From positions 8,672,367 through 8,736,366 of the forward strand of contig JAMXBB010000008.1 in assembly GCA_024138015.1 (NCBI GenBank): 64,000 nucleotides of DNA, read 5' to 3'. A program made the position numbers and the translations under genes. Below the pieces are notes generated by a model. It had not been told where the DNA came from, did not search any database, and was given only the letters and a program-made list of their open reading frames with translations. Each line of letters opens with the position of its first letter. Within the stretch, counting starts at the first letter, position 1. Of this stretch, positions 11,066 through 23,860 are shown piece by piece. Origin of the DNA: Lumnitzera littorea. Lineage: Eukaryota > Streptophyta > Magnoliopsida > Myrtales > Combretaceae.

Positions 11066-13214
11066 AAATATCGTGCTTATGTCAATTCTTGAGTGGAAGT
11101 CACCATATGAGATTTTCATAAATCTCCTAAATATGACATGGTTAGAGAAATGGGTTGCTTGTGTTTGTTGTTAATCTCACACCAACGATTAGACAAATTT
11201 GATCCTAAGGCTTCTCAATGTGTGTTTCTTAGCTATGTGAATGCACAAAAGGGGTATAAATTGTATAACCTCTCTACTAAGCAAATCTTGGTAATTGGAG
11301 ATGTTTTCTCTAAAGATGTATTTCCTTTTAGATTTGGCTCATCTACTAATGTTTTGTCTCAGTTTACAAATGTTGGTTCTAAAAATTCTATCTTGTTTGA
11401 GTCATCCTCACATATGCTATAATTTGTTGTTTCTGATCACACTCTCTGGTCAAAATGCTACTTCTAATCATACGTTTTTCAATTCAAAGCATCCTCATAT
11501 TGTCGATACTTTTGGTGAGCTTGTTACAAATTCACCTGGTCTTGTTTTGAATGAAATTGTTCTATTTGAAGATCAACTAGACCAAAAAATCCATTAAGTT
11601 GGCTTAAAGACTTTATACATATGGTTCATTCAAATACACCATATAATATTTCCACCACTACATCTGTTTTACACTCCACCAAATACCCTCCATTTGACAT
11701 TAATTCTCTTACCTAATATCTACATAATTATGTTGTTTCTTTAGCCAATGTGTTGTCTATTAAAGAGCTCTCTTATTACGGTCAACCAATAAAACATAAA
11801 GAATAGGTAGAAGCCATTGAAAAGGAACTAAGTGCTCCTAGAATAAATGATACTTGGGAACTAACTTTGTTGCCCAAGAATAAAAGACCCATTGATTTTA
11901 AGTGGATTTATAAGGTGAAATATAGGTTAAATGGGAGTGTTGAGAGGTATAAGGCTTGGTTAGTAGCTAAAGGGTGCACACAAAATGAAGGAGAAGACTT
12001 TCATGATACTTTTTCTCTCATTACTTAGTAGAGTATTGTTTGTATTCTTGTTGGTATAACCATTATATATTGTTGGCCTTTGCATCAACTAGATATGAAT
12101 AATGCATTTTTATATGGGTACTTAGATGAGGAAATTTACATGTTACCTCTCGAAGGCTATACCAAAGCTAAGCCCAATTAAGTTTGTCATTTGAAAAATT
12201 CCTTATACGAACTCAAACAAGCATCTAGGAAATGGACATGGCTCTTATTGTCTATTGGTTAGATGCAATCCAAGTATGATACTTCTCTATTTGTGCGGAA
12301 ACATATTAATGGTTTTGTTGCTTTTCTTCTCTATGTTAATGAAATACTAATTATAGGCTCTTATGATGATTTGATTACTTCTTTCAAAGAACGGTTAAAT
12401 GTTGCCTTTACTATTAAAGATTTGGGTTTAACTAGATAATTTCTTGGTATTAAGTTGCATCGCACCAACTCTAGTTGTTTGATAAACTTTTATTAGATGT
12501 TTTGGAAGAGACAGGGTTGACAGCTTTAAGCCAACAAAAACACCTTTACTTAGTGGACTTAAGCTTGTTAATGAGTAAGGAGATTTGTTGGAAAATCCTA
12601 TTATATTTCTAAGACTTGTTGGATATTAGCTTTGTCGTCCATCATTTGACTAAATTCTTGTCTAAGCCGTGGGTTCCACACTTGCAAGTTGCATCATATG
12701 TCTTGAAATATTTTAAAGGTACTCTATCAATTGGCTTGGTCTATCTTGCTAGTAATGATCTTTCTCTTCATGCGTATTTCAATTCTAATTAGGCTATTGA
12801 TTTATTGGATTGAAAGTCTACTAATGCATACTATGTTTTCCTATCATCAGCTCATATCTCATGGAAAACAAAAAAAAAAAAAAATTAAGTACTATATCTA
12901 CTTCATCAATTGAAGTAAAGTACAGAAGTTTTATAGCCATTGCAAAGGAAGTGTTGTTCCTATTCATCTCCCTATTCCATTGAAGTGCGATAACAAGTTC
13001 ACCATATTAATTGCCAATAATTCGTATCATCATGTTGGTACAGAACACATCGATATCAATGTTCATTTTGTACGAGATGGCATCACTTCTAGCATATGTT
13101 ATCCAGCGTATGTTCCATCAAAGTTTCAACTTACCAACTTATGTACAAAGCTACTTCTAAAGCATCAATTGATTTTTTTTATGTCCAAGTTGGCTCTTCG
13201 AGAATCACCAACTT
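11066..13214 (+). pseudogene. Copia integrase C-terminus, RT and RNase H remnant (right part)
   Basis: This resumes the copia polyprotein interrupted at 3500. The integrase tail with an FLSYVNAQKGYKLYN-like motif lies at 11200-11280. The RT fingers and palm start near 11880 (DFKWIYKVKYRLNG). A QLDMNNAFLYGYLDEEIYM stretch follows near 12090, then the active-site motif, which reads YVNE at 12332-12343 instead of YVDD. RNase H-like sequence and the conserved C-terminal tail (about 12980-13200, EHIDINVHFVRDG) follow. Several stops fall at Trp codons. The element has lost both metal-binding Asp residues of the RT motif. Confidence 0.85.
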
Positions 13215-13223
13215 GAGGGGGGT
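13213..13223 (+). other. Polypurine tract of the interrupted copia element
   Basis: TTGAGGGGGGT lies just before the 3' LTR start (TGATAGATTATC at 13225), where second-strand DNA synthesis would be primed. Confidence 0.7.
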
Positions 13224-13224
13224 A

Positions 13225-13380
13225 TGATAGATTATCTCATTGCCATCTATCATTTAGATAGGAGTTCTAGCTCATTTCCATTTGTGTACCGTTGTATTTT
13301 TCTCATTGGTTTATTTGATTAGGTAGTCAAACTGTTACTCTTTGGTATATATACTCTAACACTATAGTAATGAAATTAGA
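13225..13380 (+). repeat. 3' LTR of the interrupted copia element
   Basis: Starts TGATAGATTATCTC and is collinear with 1168-1341 with several substitutions and a few small indels. It ends near TAATGAAATTAGA. The right edge is taken from where similarity to the left copy stops. Confidence 0.8.
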
Positions 13381-16300
13381 TCAACATTTTATCACATTTA
13401 CTTGACACTACCTTCTCAGCTACATGTTAAAAGCTCACATCAATAGAAGTTTCTTGATTTCACACTGTTATCTCCCTTATGAAAGTTAACCTCAATTGGC
13501 ATTTGATTTGGGCTCTCGTCCATTATTGAGACCTGAAATCTTTATACTTCCACATTAGCTTACATACATTGATGTGGACTGTTATAAAAAACAGATAAGG
13601 CTAGTTGCTGAATGGGTCCAAGCTTGCCGAAAGCTTAAAAGACTTGATGGGGAATGGCGTAAAAGAACAAATGATGAATGAAAAAGTAAGCAAAACCCAC
13701 AACAGCTCCAATGGATGTGATACACCAATGGAACTTTCAAGAACTCACGGCATAGCTCGATATAACGCACGAGTTGGTCTGATGAGGTTACTTACCACCG
13801 AACCTTGCCTAAGGGATAGTATAAGAGTGAAATGAGGGTAAATAAGCATAGTGTTTACCCAAAGGAAGAATATCCAGTATATTAATGGTAATCACCGACG
13901 GCTTATAAATTCAAGGGGTATTTATACCCAATAAGTTAAGGTAACGTGCCAAAAGGGAAAAAATAAAAAATGACATTTCTTAAGGAAGTAATATATAAGG
14001 TACAAAAAGGGTAAAAATGAATATTCAAGGAAATTAATAATTGGTGTAATAAATTTTACACATGATTTTATACATGTAGCGATGCTGTATTGGTGATACC
14101 ATTGGAAGATGCGGACAAAAAGTATAGTTAGCTTACTTGTTTGATTAGGGGTGGCTTAATCAATCCAGAGTGTATCTCTCATCATCTCAACCAAGGTGAT
14201 GTCGAGTAACCGATTGGCCATGCATGAATGAGAATGAGGATCGACCATTGTCTCAACCTTCCGATTTGCAGCACACTATCTACAAGAAATAGGCAGTCAT
14301 TTGGCTTAGTATGCAGAATAGATTGACAAGGAGATACTCGACCTTGGTAGGAGTCAGCTAAAATAAGAGGGTTTGTTTTGCTAATTCCTCTAGTCCTTGA
14401 GCTCGATTGCAAGTTAATCGCCCAATAGCCTAATTCCTATCGTATACTAATTGGACTCGATATACTAAACCCTTAAGATGTTTAGATTATACAAAAGTGC
14501 CTCTCATCATCATCACTAGGTACATGTTACTTTATAACTTGGTAAGTGGGATAGTTAAGGCTTGTTTAGAAAATTATCCATATAGAGACATCATGTAAAG
14601 TTAGATTATTAGATGTTAATTTACCTTTAGGCACACTTATGACCTAAGTTGTGAACCTATGGGAGAAAAGGTAGGTTAAGAACATTTAGGATGTAAGAGA
14701 ACTAGAAGGGAATGTTGGTTTATGTAGGGCAACCTAAGAGTTGACTCAAGGTATCCTATAGAAGACCAAAGTAGGATAATATAGAGCTTTAGAGTTGCTT
14801 AGACATGGGCTATCAATCCCACTCGTGAAGAGGTTGGTATAATGACATAGTCTAAACTGAAAAATAAGTTTATTTTTAAGAATTTAAGAGGACTTTGAAA
14901 AATTAGAGGATATAAGCATGAAAAGTTAAAAGAGGAAACGTATATTTACATCATGTTCGCTTAGGGGGCATGGAATTCCCATGACCCCCTTTTACTCATA
15001 AGCCCTTGTTTACATTTTTTACTTGTAAAAGGGGGTCTTATAATTGCCACTCAATAGGATACTCATCCCCAAAAACGTTGAATAAGCATTCATATACTAA
15101 AAATTTGAATCCTAATCCCCTTCCCATTTCTAATTTTTCTTTCCCATTTTACCCTCATTGAAAATATCAAATTACAACCTTTACCCATAATTTTTATAGA
15201 AAACCAAACTCACTTTACTCCATAACCAAAAGCATCAATTGTTCCTCTTAAAGCACAAACCCTAATCCATGGTCGTTGTTGTTCTCCCTCTTACGCATCA
15301 ATTAAATGGAATCTACCATTATCCTCTTACACATCAAACCCTAATCTCCTATTCACTCTCATTTAAGCTATTCTTTAAGGTAATTGAGCTAGAGTTTGAA
15401 GTGCTAAAGTCAAATATGCCATTATCTTGTCTTCGCTACTATGACCACATGAAAAAAAGTATTGTTATGCTAGATTCCATTTTCTCTTTATGTAATTTTC
15501 ATCTCTTGTCTTGTTTCGTAGAAATGAAGTAGCCTTTGCTACATTTCTAAATTAAATTCCAAGCGATTTCATTCTTCTGGTGTTGCTATTCTTAGTTAGA
15601 AGTGTATCATGCCATATCATATTTCCACTTGGCATTGGTTACTTAGCTTTTTTGTATTTTGATTAGATACTTGATGAGTCAATATTAATATTGTTTTATT
15701 ATTGTATAGCATTTGAGTTTATCTGTATAGAATGGGAGGAATGAGACAAAAGATTGGTGTTAGGTTGGGTTGGGTTGATCATGAATAAGAAGTGCTACTT
15801 GTAGAAATAATGAAGTTTAATTTTGCTAATTAGTTAGTTGGGGAATCAAAGATACTACCCGATAAAGCTTCCCAAATACTTTCAAGTTGAGAGCAATATC
15901 TAAAGAAAAAAGCTATAAGGGAAAATAGAAGAGGCTATCTGCTAAAAAGCTTTTAGCATATTCAATTCAATGGTTTTTTATGGTAGTATATTGGAATAGA
16001 AGACAATTAAGGTAGAGGATAGCTTTTCAATAGTTTGTTATTGAAGTAGGATGCTCTTAGCTCCTCTTGAGAGTAGGATTAGGATTACTTAATTGAAAAG
16101 GCAAAAACACTTTTGTCACGATTTAAAAGTGTGTGACTCTTTAGAACACATGTGTTCTATATGTAACTTAAACACATTCCTTTTGCTTTGGGACCAACAA
16201 ACACTTACATTCGTATGTAATAGATGTTATGTCGGATGAATTATCAAATACTTTTATGTATATGTATATATATATAGTCTAATGAAAAAAAAAAAAAAAA

Positions 16301-17500
16301 GAAGCATGATAACATTATAACTAATATGTTTAAATTAGGTTCAACATATCATTGTATATTGTGAATTATTTATATACTCAATCAGGAATAATTTGTCAAA
16401 TATATATATGCATGAGATTTTTCTTGATGGTTTAGTTAGAAAAGTACTTTTTTGCTCGACACATTTAGATACCAGTTTTTTGGGATTGTTATCTTATTTT
16501 TTGAGGGAGTTTTGTTGTGCTGTTTGATGTCCTCATTTCAGCATTGCTGTTTTTGGTTGTAATTACTAAAACTAGCTTTACTTTGTGATGTGTAATTCTT
16601 TATGTTGATCTTGAAGTGTGGACGTAGTGTCTTGAATCCACATTTTGTGGTGATGTTTTATGATTTTCCAAGGAAGGTTCTATTGAGAAAACGGAACAAA
16701 AAAAAAGAAAAAGAAAAAGAAAAAGCAAAGAGATGATACATATGTGATGTTTTGTGCATTTCTAAAGGTTCTTTTAAAAAAATAGAATGAAGGCACATTA
16801 TACATGTCAATGCATTTACATATAGAAAATTAGCATCAATTTTAGCCTTTGTCAACTCTGATTGATTATATAAATAAAATTATGCTTTTGCAGTGATGAA
16901 TCAAATGAGGTTGCACATCAATGATCCACGAAAGAAAAAGAAAATCAAAGTAACAACCAATGTTGGATAGAGAGTAAGCTTAAGGCATGACAAATGAGTT
17001 GCCAACCAGAGATAAATCGCTAAAGGGCATAGCAGATGACAAGAGATCGTCCAGGCACACAATTTTTCATCTACCATCATAAGCATTGAAAGTAGAATAG
17101 AGGACATGAAGAATGTTATAGAGTGAGCAGTTAAGAGGTTGACAATTGATGAAGTAAGGACACAAGTCAACAAGTGGAACAAGTTTCTTCAAAATATTAA
17201 TGGTTTATCTAAGAGTTAAATGTACAATGCTTTAATGAAGTAACTAAAGAGGTCGGAAAATTTTGCTATATTCTACACAATTGAACTAGAATGACGTTAA
17301 ACCTACGTAAGGAGGCTACTGGAGGACTCTACATAATGTTTCATGTAAAAATAAATAAATAAATAAAATCTTATTAGAGATATCTTTGTAGTTGTTTAGA
17401 ACATTGCATCATTTGACTTATGTAAGAATGCTTCTAGAAGATATTAGAAGTAATTGGGATATTAATTTTGTCTAGAGTTCATGCTTTATAGAAATCTGTC
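13381..17500. other. Intergenic DNA, no recognisable gene
   Basis: Small open frames (13605-13835, 14182-14412, 15269-15532, 16901-17182) show no family features. A minus-strand TATAAATA near 13919 within AT/GC-mixed sequence hints at an old LTR promoter, but no LTR pair was found. A near-palindrome, AGGGGGCATGGAATTCCCAT followed by GACCCCCT, lies at 14963-14990. Poly-A and TA runs occur at 16255-16302. Confidence 0.5.
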
Positions 17501-19186
17501 GAGCTTGGTCTTTTACCTTTTATTTTTTAAAATTTAAGCTTTTTTTAAATCGATCAATATTAAACCCTTACCCACTTAATACTGACTTTCGACTAAGGTT
17601 TAAAGAAAATTATTTTTTTTTATATACTTTAAAAATGTTTAGAAGTCATCACCCAATTAGAGTCGAAAAAAAGAGTTATTGGTTATAACTTAGCCACTGG
17701 TCTATCGATTAAACCATTTTATAAAACAGTTTTTTTTTTTTTAAACTAGAGAATTTGGATCCATGGATAAGAATTTTAAACCCTTACAGGTACCATTAAT
17801 TTTCCAAACTTAAAATTAAACATAAAAATCACCTTTCAATTTTGTGAAATAGAATTCAATTATTAGTTACTCTAATTAGATAAACGAAATAATCTAAACT
17901 AAAAAAAAGAAGGAAAATTAGGTTTTTTATTTTTATCGTCGCCCGTAGATACTTACGTATACACTATTCGAGATCAAACATATATAGTACTCTTCTTCTT
18001 CTTCTTCTTTTTTTTTTTTTTTATAAAACTTTAGTGGATTGATCAATTTTAGTTTCGAAAAGATTGAGTTTACGTTTTTATCTGGTTTAATTTATTTAAA
18101 GAAATCTTCTTAAATGGTCCTAGTTATTGTTTAAAAAAGTTCTTAAAAATAGCCTTAATTTGGGAAAAGTCCATTTATTATTTTATTTTTTTGGAAAACT
18201 TGATTTTTCTAAGTGATAAAATGAATTTGTTTATTTGCTGACTCATTCATTTGTTTTTGTTACCTTGTTTAAAAAAGTACTTAAAAATTGCCTTAATCCT
18301 AGAGAGAGAAAGGGATCGCATTAGAGAGAGAAAGCTTCGATTTGCTTTCCTTAAGTGTTTCTAAGTTTGTATTGTGTGTTCCTTGACCACTATTTATACT
18401 AAACATAGCTTGAACAAGCTTGGAAAGGTCATTAATAGAGGAGACGAACATAAATGGAGATGCTGGAATTTTGGTTTTTTTCTCATTTTTTGAACCGGTT
18501 TATTATTGAATTGGATAGAATTTGGAAGAAAAATGAGACCCAATTCAAAGTACGCCAAGCATACTATATGATTACACTATTAATTTGGTGAAATCGTGTA
18601 GTAAATGAGGTAAAAAACGACTCTAAACAAGCTTACACGAAAGGAAAAAATGAAGAAACTGGAGTTGATATTGAATCTAGAAGAAGAAGAAAAGAAGGAG
18701 ATGCTAGACACGTGCAAAGCACATGCTACGTGCCCCCACAAGTTGCAAAAAAGAAGGGCGTGCAACAATGCACCTTCTGCTTACAAAACAGGGTTGAAGG
18801 CCTTAAGCCAATCTTACAAACCAGGATTTAATCCTGGTTCAATCCCCATCCCTCGCTTTTTTATTTATTTATTTATTTATATATAAGAATAAAAATAAAG
18901 TAGAAAAACGAAAAAAAAAAAATCCTTTTCTTTTTTATTTTCTTTTCGATTAACTTATTACTTATTTCATTTCTTTATATTTTATGCTTTTTCCTTTTTT
19001 TCATATATTTTTTTTATCTTTCTAAATTTTATAAGTTTTCTTAATTTCTTTCTTTTTTTTTTAAATCTCTTATTTTTTAGGGTTTTCTTTAATTTTCTAT
19101 TTTTTTTTTAATTTAGGACCTTATAACCTATAAATAAATAGATAAAGAGGGGGGAGGGGGAGAGGAGATAAAATGATGTGTCTACA
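17500..19186 (-). repeat. 3' LTR of the Tat-type element (left copy)
   Basis: The minus-strand start TGTAGACACATC is at 19186. The first roughly 860 bp (back to about 18330) is collinear with 24440-25319, with shared blocks such as AAGCTTCGATTTGCTTTCC, TGGAAAGGTCATTAAT and AATGGTGTCC-type termini. The remainder (17500-18330) has no counterpart in the truncated right copy but shares short blocks with the LTR of the nested element at 8700-9300. The (ATTT)n and poly-pyrimidine stretches are part of the LTR. The inner edge is uncertain. Confidence 0.7.
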
Positions 19187-19188
19187 GT

Positions 19189-19199
19189 TGTTCCTCTTT
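19189..19199 (-). other. Polypurine tract of the Tat-type element
   Basis: Minus strand AAAGAGGAACA, two bases before the 3' LTR start. The flanking sequence on the pol side (CTTCACCAT before the tract, 19200-19260) matches the edge of the nested element at 3501-3560, which identifies the same site there. Confidence 0.7.
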
Positions 19200-19344
19200 A
19201 TGGTGAAGTTTGAGAAAACTTTATTATAAAGATAAGAGAGACACAAATTTTGTCTCGATGGTAGATTTTATTCTAAAAAGCACTACAGCTAGCTAGCTAT
19301 CTCAAGTCTAGTCCATTGGAGATTTGGAAAGAAGAATTGAAGTC

Positions 19345-19700
19345 TGGTCGTACTCTTATGAGCTGACAAACTGTGGTGAAACGGGTGAAGCACTTGCTTG
19401 AGCTGGCTAAGACGCTAAACTAAGATGAGAAAACTTAGTCGTACTCCAATGAGCTGATTAATCAAGGCGGACAAAGCGCTTCTAGAGCTAGCTAAGACCC
19501 TAAACTGATAGAGGAAACTTGGTCGTGCCTCAATGAGCTAATTAACCAAGGCGGGCAAAGCGCTCTTAGAGCTAGTTAAGATCCTAAACTAATATGAGAA
19601 AATTTAGTCGTACTCCAATGAACTAACTAACTAACTAAGGTGGGCAAAGCACTTCTAGAGTTAGCTAAGAACCTAAACTGATATGAGAAAACTTGGTCAA
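19345..19700 (-). repeat. 3' UTR tandem array, period about 84-91 bp
   Basis: Four imperfect direct units share GTCGTACTCCAATGAGCTGA and GAGCTAGCTAAGACCCTAAA. Equivalent points are at about 19347, 19438, 19522 and 19607, with a partial fifth at 19696. The second block recurs in the array of the nested element (near 4268 and 4150-4200), so the arrays are diverged relatives. The position between pol and the polypurine tract is typical for Tat-lineage elements. Confidence 0.85.
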
Positions 19701-20619
19701 AAGACAGTTATGGATAGAGTCGTTGAAATATCAATCATTATAATGTACATGCAATGTTCAAAAACCAGTGTGCTAATGTCATATAGAAGTACTTACTTGG
19801 CCTTTGTTGATAACGCCTAAACTGTCAAACGTTTTTTGAAAAGCCCTACCAAAATTGATTGGCTCACACTTTGAGCCTTTTGTTGTCAACTTAAATGATC
19901 TTAATGCAGAACGTTTGAGACTTCACCGGCTCATTTAGGGAAATCATGGAAATTAGCTCGATACAAAAAGCCACCTATTGTTTTTATCTTTTTGGAACCT
20001 TTTATGAATGAACCCTTACATCTGCCGTGAGGCAGTTACGCACTTCTCTGAAAAAAAACTCCCCATTCAAGGGGGATCAATATGTAATAAAATATTTTAA
20101 AGAGTTTTGCTAATTACCAATGTCCTAGATCTTACTTCTCAACTTGTCTTGTGTTTTTAGTGTATGGGTTTAATTAAATGAAGTAAAGGGAGTTGGACCT
20201 TTCAATGGGGAGGGTGATTATTCCAACGACAACAACGGCTAAGGATACCAACTTTGCTTGCAGATAATGAAAATTAAACCACAATGACATTCAGCATGAC
20301 TGGCATTTTTGTGTTCTAAGTAAACATTTCCATTGGCTTCTCATGGATAGTATAACTTTACAGCATCAACATTTATAAGGTCTCTTAATTCTAGACCATC
20401 CATTGGAGAGAAAATTAAAGCCCTTCTAGATAATACTCATTTTACGATATAAGGGCTTTCGTAATTGGGAGAAAACTTCCCTCTATAGTTTTGTACATTT
20501 GGGAGAGCCTTTCTCAACACCATGTCACCTTCTTTGAAGTTCCGGGACCATACCCTTTTGTTGAGAACTTGAGACATTCTTTGTTAAAAGCTCGAGATAT
20601 TCTTTGTTGATAACACTGA

Positions 20620-23600
20620 TTATGACACAAGGCTATCAATCTCCTTTCATCAATCAAATTTAAATGCTCGATACGTTTCTTTATTTAATCGGCTTCATTT
20701 AACTAAGTTTTTGATAGTACCCTGAGTGACGGGATCTTAACCTCTACTAGTAACACTGTTTCTATGCCGTATACCAAAGAGTAAGGTGTTGCCCCAATCG
20801 ACGTTCTGATGGAAGTTTGATAGGCCATGAGTGTGAATGGCAACATCTCATGCCAATCCTTATACGTAATAGTCATTTTTTCAAAGATTCTTTTGATGTT
20901 TTTGTTGGCTATTTCAACGACTCCATTCTTTTATTGTCGATAAGGAGTAGAGTTTTTATGGATGATTCTAAACTGTCGGCACAATTCTAACATAAGTATG
21001 TTGTTGAGGATGGTGCCATTGTTAGTGATAATTGTTTCTAGAGTTCCATATCGAGCCAAGATATCTTTCTTGATGAACTTAATTATGACCCCTTTGGTAA
21101 TGCTTGAATAAGATGAGGCCTCAACCCACTTACTGAAGTAATTGGTGGCGACCAATATAAAGTGATGCCCATTGGATGCTTTTGGAGTAATCGAGCCGTT
21201 GGTATCTATTCCCTACATTAAGAAAGGCTATTGTATTGAGAGTGTATGTAGTTCCTGAGATGGGGCATTTATCCTATTTGCATAAACTTAGCATAAGTGA
21301 TAATGCCTAACGTGTTTGACACAATCACCTTCCATTGTTGACCAATAGTATCTTAGCCTCATAATTTTCTTAACCAGCATGTAACCGTTCATGTGAGAGC
21401 TACGTACTCCTTCGTGTACTCCTTTCATTAACATCTCAGCCTCCTTATTGTCTACATACCTTAAAATTATATCGACAAAAGAGTGTCAGTATAAGGTGGA
21501 CTTGTTCGTTAAGAATTGAGTGGTCAATCTTCTAATTATCCTTTTGTCCTTTTTCTCGGCCTCTTTAGGGTATGTGCCTTGTTGTAGAAATATCTTAACA
21601 TCATGGTACCATAACTTTTAGTTATTCATACCCTCAATTGCCAAGCAGAAAGCAAGCTTGTCTTCAATTTCAATAGTAAGAGGTTGAATCTTAACTCCAC
21701 CGGATATCTAGATCATGGATGTTAGAGTAGCTAAGGCATCAACAAACTGATTCTAAGTTCTCAATACGAGATTGAAGGTGATTTCTTTGAATTTCTCCAT
21801 CAATTCAGTCAAGTATCTGTGACAAGGTACTAATTTAGGATCCTTCGTCTTATATTCTCTCCGAGCTGGGTCGATAATAAGTGAAGAATCGTCATACACT
21901 TCTAATTCTTAAATATCTTTATCTAAGGCCATTTTAAGTCTCATGATGTATGCTTCATATTCAGCGATATTATTAATGTATGGAAAAACAAGCCTTATAG
22001 CCATAGGGTATTGAGTACCTTCAGGGGATATTAGTACTGCTCTAATCTCACACCCAGACACATTGGTTGCCCAATCAAAGAACATCTTCCATTTTGGTGA
22101 CTCATCAACTTCTCCTTTACTAGGGCTTCCCTTGACTACCAAGATATCTTCATCGGGGAAATTGACTTGTACTTCTTGAGGGATACTATCGAAGAGATTT
22201 TTTGCTAACTGATCTACTAGAGCTTTCTCTTTAACTGAATTCTGGCTTATGTACGTAATGTCGAACTCTGATAGTAACATTTGCTACTTTGAGATTATGC
22301 CAATTAGGGCCGGTTTGCCTACCAAATACTTTAAGGGATCATGTTGAGTCACTAATTCAACCTGGTAGTAGAACTTATATTATCTAAGCCGATGCATTAT
22401 CTAGACCAAAACACAGCAGGTTCTTTCAATTTCTAAATATTTCTATTCCCTTTCAGTGAATTTCTTCCTCAAGTAGTATACAGCCCGCTTTTTTCCTTCA
22501 TCATCTTTCTTGCCAAGCATGTACACTATGGACTCCTACAATATTGTTAAGTATAGGAACAAAAGCTCGCCTGTTTTTGGAGCTACCAAAATTAGAGGGT
22601 TCATAAGGTATTCTTTGATCGTTGTAAAGGCGTGCTTGTACTCTTTGTCCCAATTGATCTTGGCGTTCCTTTTCAATAACTCAAATAAGAGACAGCACTT
22701 GTCCGTGAGTTGGGATATAAACTGGGTTATGTAGTTCAAATGACCTAATAAGCCTCCAATTTCTTTAGGTATGTAAGGTAAGGGTAAGTCAACTATTGCT
22801 TTGACTTTATTAGGGTCCACTTTGAAGCCCCTTTGGCTGATTATAAAGCCCAATAATTTCCCTGAAGCACTCCAAAGGTACACTTCTTTGGGTTAAGTTT
22901 CAATTAAAATTTTCTTAACCTATCAAACAATCTTCTCAGATTATCTACATGATTTTCTCCTTCTTCGAACTTTGCAATCATATCATCAACATATACTTCA
23001 ACTTTTCTGTGCATCATGTCATGAAAGATTACGACCATGGCCCTTTGATAAGTCGCCTTAACATTTTTTAGCCTGAAAGGCATTACTTTGTAGTAAAATG
23101 TACCCTAAGTTGTAATAAATGTTGTCTTGGCTTTATCTTCTTTGGACATTCAAATTTGATTATATCTAGAGAATCCATCCATGAAAGAGAAAAAGATGGT
23201 TTCTGGCTATATTATTGACCAAGACATCAATATGAGGCAAGGGGAAATTATTTTTGAGGGTTGCTTAATTTAGGTCTCAAAAATCTACGTACACTTTGAC
23301 TTTCCTATTCTTCTTCATAACTAGTACCTTGTTGGCTACCTATTCGGGATAATCAGATACCTCAATGAAACCGACCTCTAGTAATTTTCTAACTTCTTTC
23401 TTGATTTTCAACAGGATATTTGATCGGAACCTTCTTAACTTCTGTTTCTTAGGTTTGATATCCTCCCGAGTGGGTAAGCGATGGATCATGATTGATGGAT
23501 CTAATCCAGGCATATCTTCATAAGACCATGCAAACACGTCTTAGTATTTAGATAATAGTGCAATCATTTCAACCTTTGGTTTTCCTTTTAGATTTCCTCC

Positions 23601-23860
23601 AATTCTTAATGCTCTAGCGATGTCATCAGTCCCAACATTAATTGTCTTAATTAGCTCATTATTGGAAATTCTACTCATTTCATGTTTTTGCCAGCTTCCT
23701 TGCATGTCATTATGGTAATTGATATCACTCTCGATAACTAACCTAATAGGGCTGGAGGTAATATCAATATTTTTATCATCTATCTACATAAGGTATCTAT
23801 GGCCTTCATTTAGAGCATTGGATTTAGGAAAAAGAATGTAAAAGAAAGAGTATAAGTAAG
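20620..23860 (-). pseudogene. Tat-type pol remnant: RT, RNase H, second RNase H, integrase
   Basis: Reading leftward: a DVFAWSYEDMPGLDPSI stretch upstream of RT (about 23560-23480); RT with KVLVMKKNRKVKVYVDF near 23320 and an intact YVDD at 22982-22993; RT-linked RNase H with FTEREKKYLEIERTC-like sequence near 22440; a second RNase H-like domain (about 22100-21700) where FDGAS reads FDWAT, with AEYEA and VYDDSSLI keeping the acidic residues; then a frame-shifted integrase (about 21380-20690) with VATNYFSKWVEA, Asp replaced by Asn in ITNNGT, and the final Glu kept in NGVVEIANK. Many stops lie at Trp codons (for example at 23340). No intact product is possible. Confidence 0.85.

Larger units (their letters stand above)
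1168..13380 (+). mobile_element. Degenerate Ty1/copia LTR retrotransposon, split by a nested element
   Basis: Two short related LTRs (1168-1341 and 13225-13380) bracket gag, protease and integrase remnants on the left (about 1400-3500) and RT plus RNase H remnants on the right (11066-13214). Domain order is Ty1/copia (integrase before RT). About 7.56 kb of minus-strand Tat-like DNA (3501-11060) interrupts the integrase region. Without it, the copia reading frame runs on in the expected order across the junction, so the copia element was there first. Stops and frameshifts occur throughout. No clear target duplication is seen: 1163-1167 is gttat and 13381-13385 is tcaac. The inner LTR edges are uncertain by a few bases. 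Confidence 0.88.

Noticed and set aside
14963..14990. Hairpin as a terminator or MITE tip
   Set aside because: A single imperfect palindrome with no paired element end or nearby gene.
15269..15532. 87-codon frame starting MVVVVLPLTHQ
   Set aside because: No signal peptide logic, domain or homologous pattern; low-complexity start. Probably chance.
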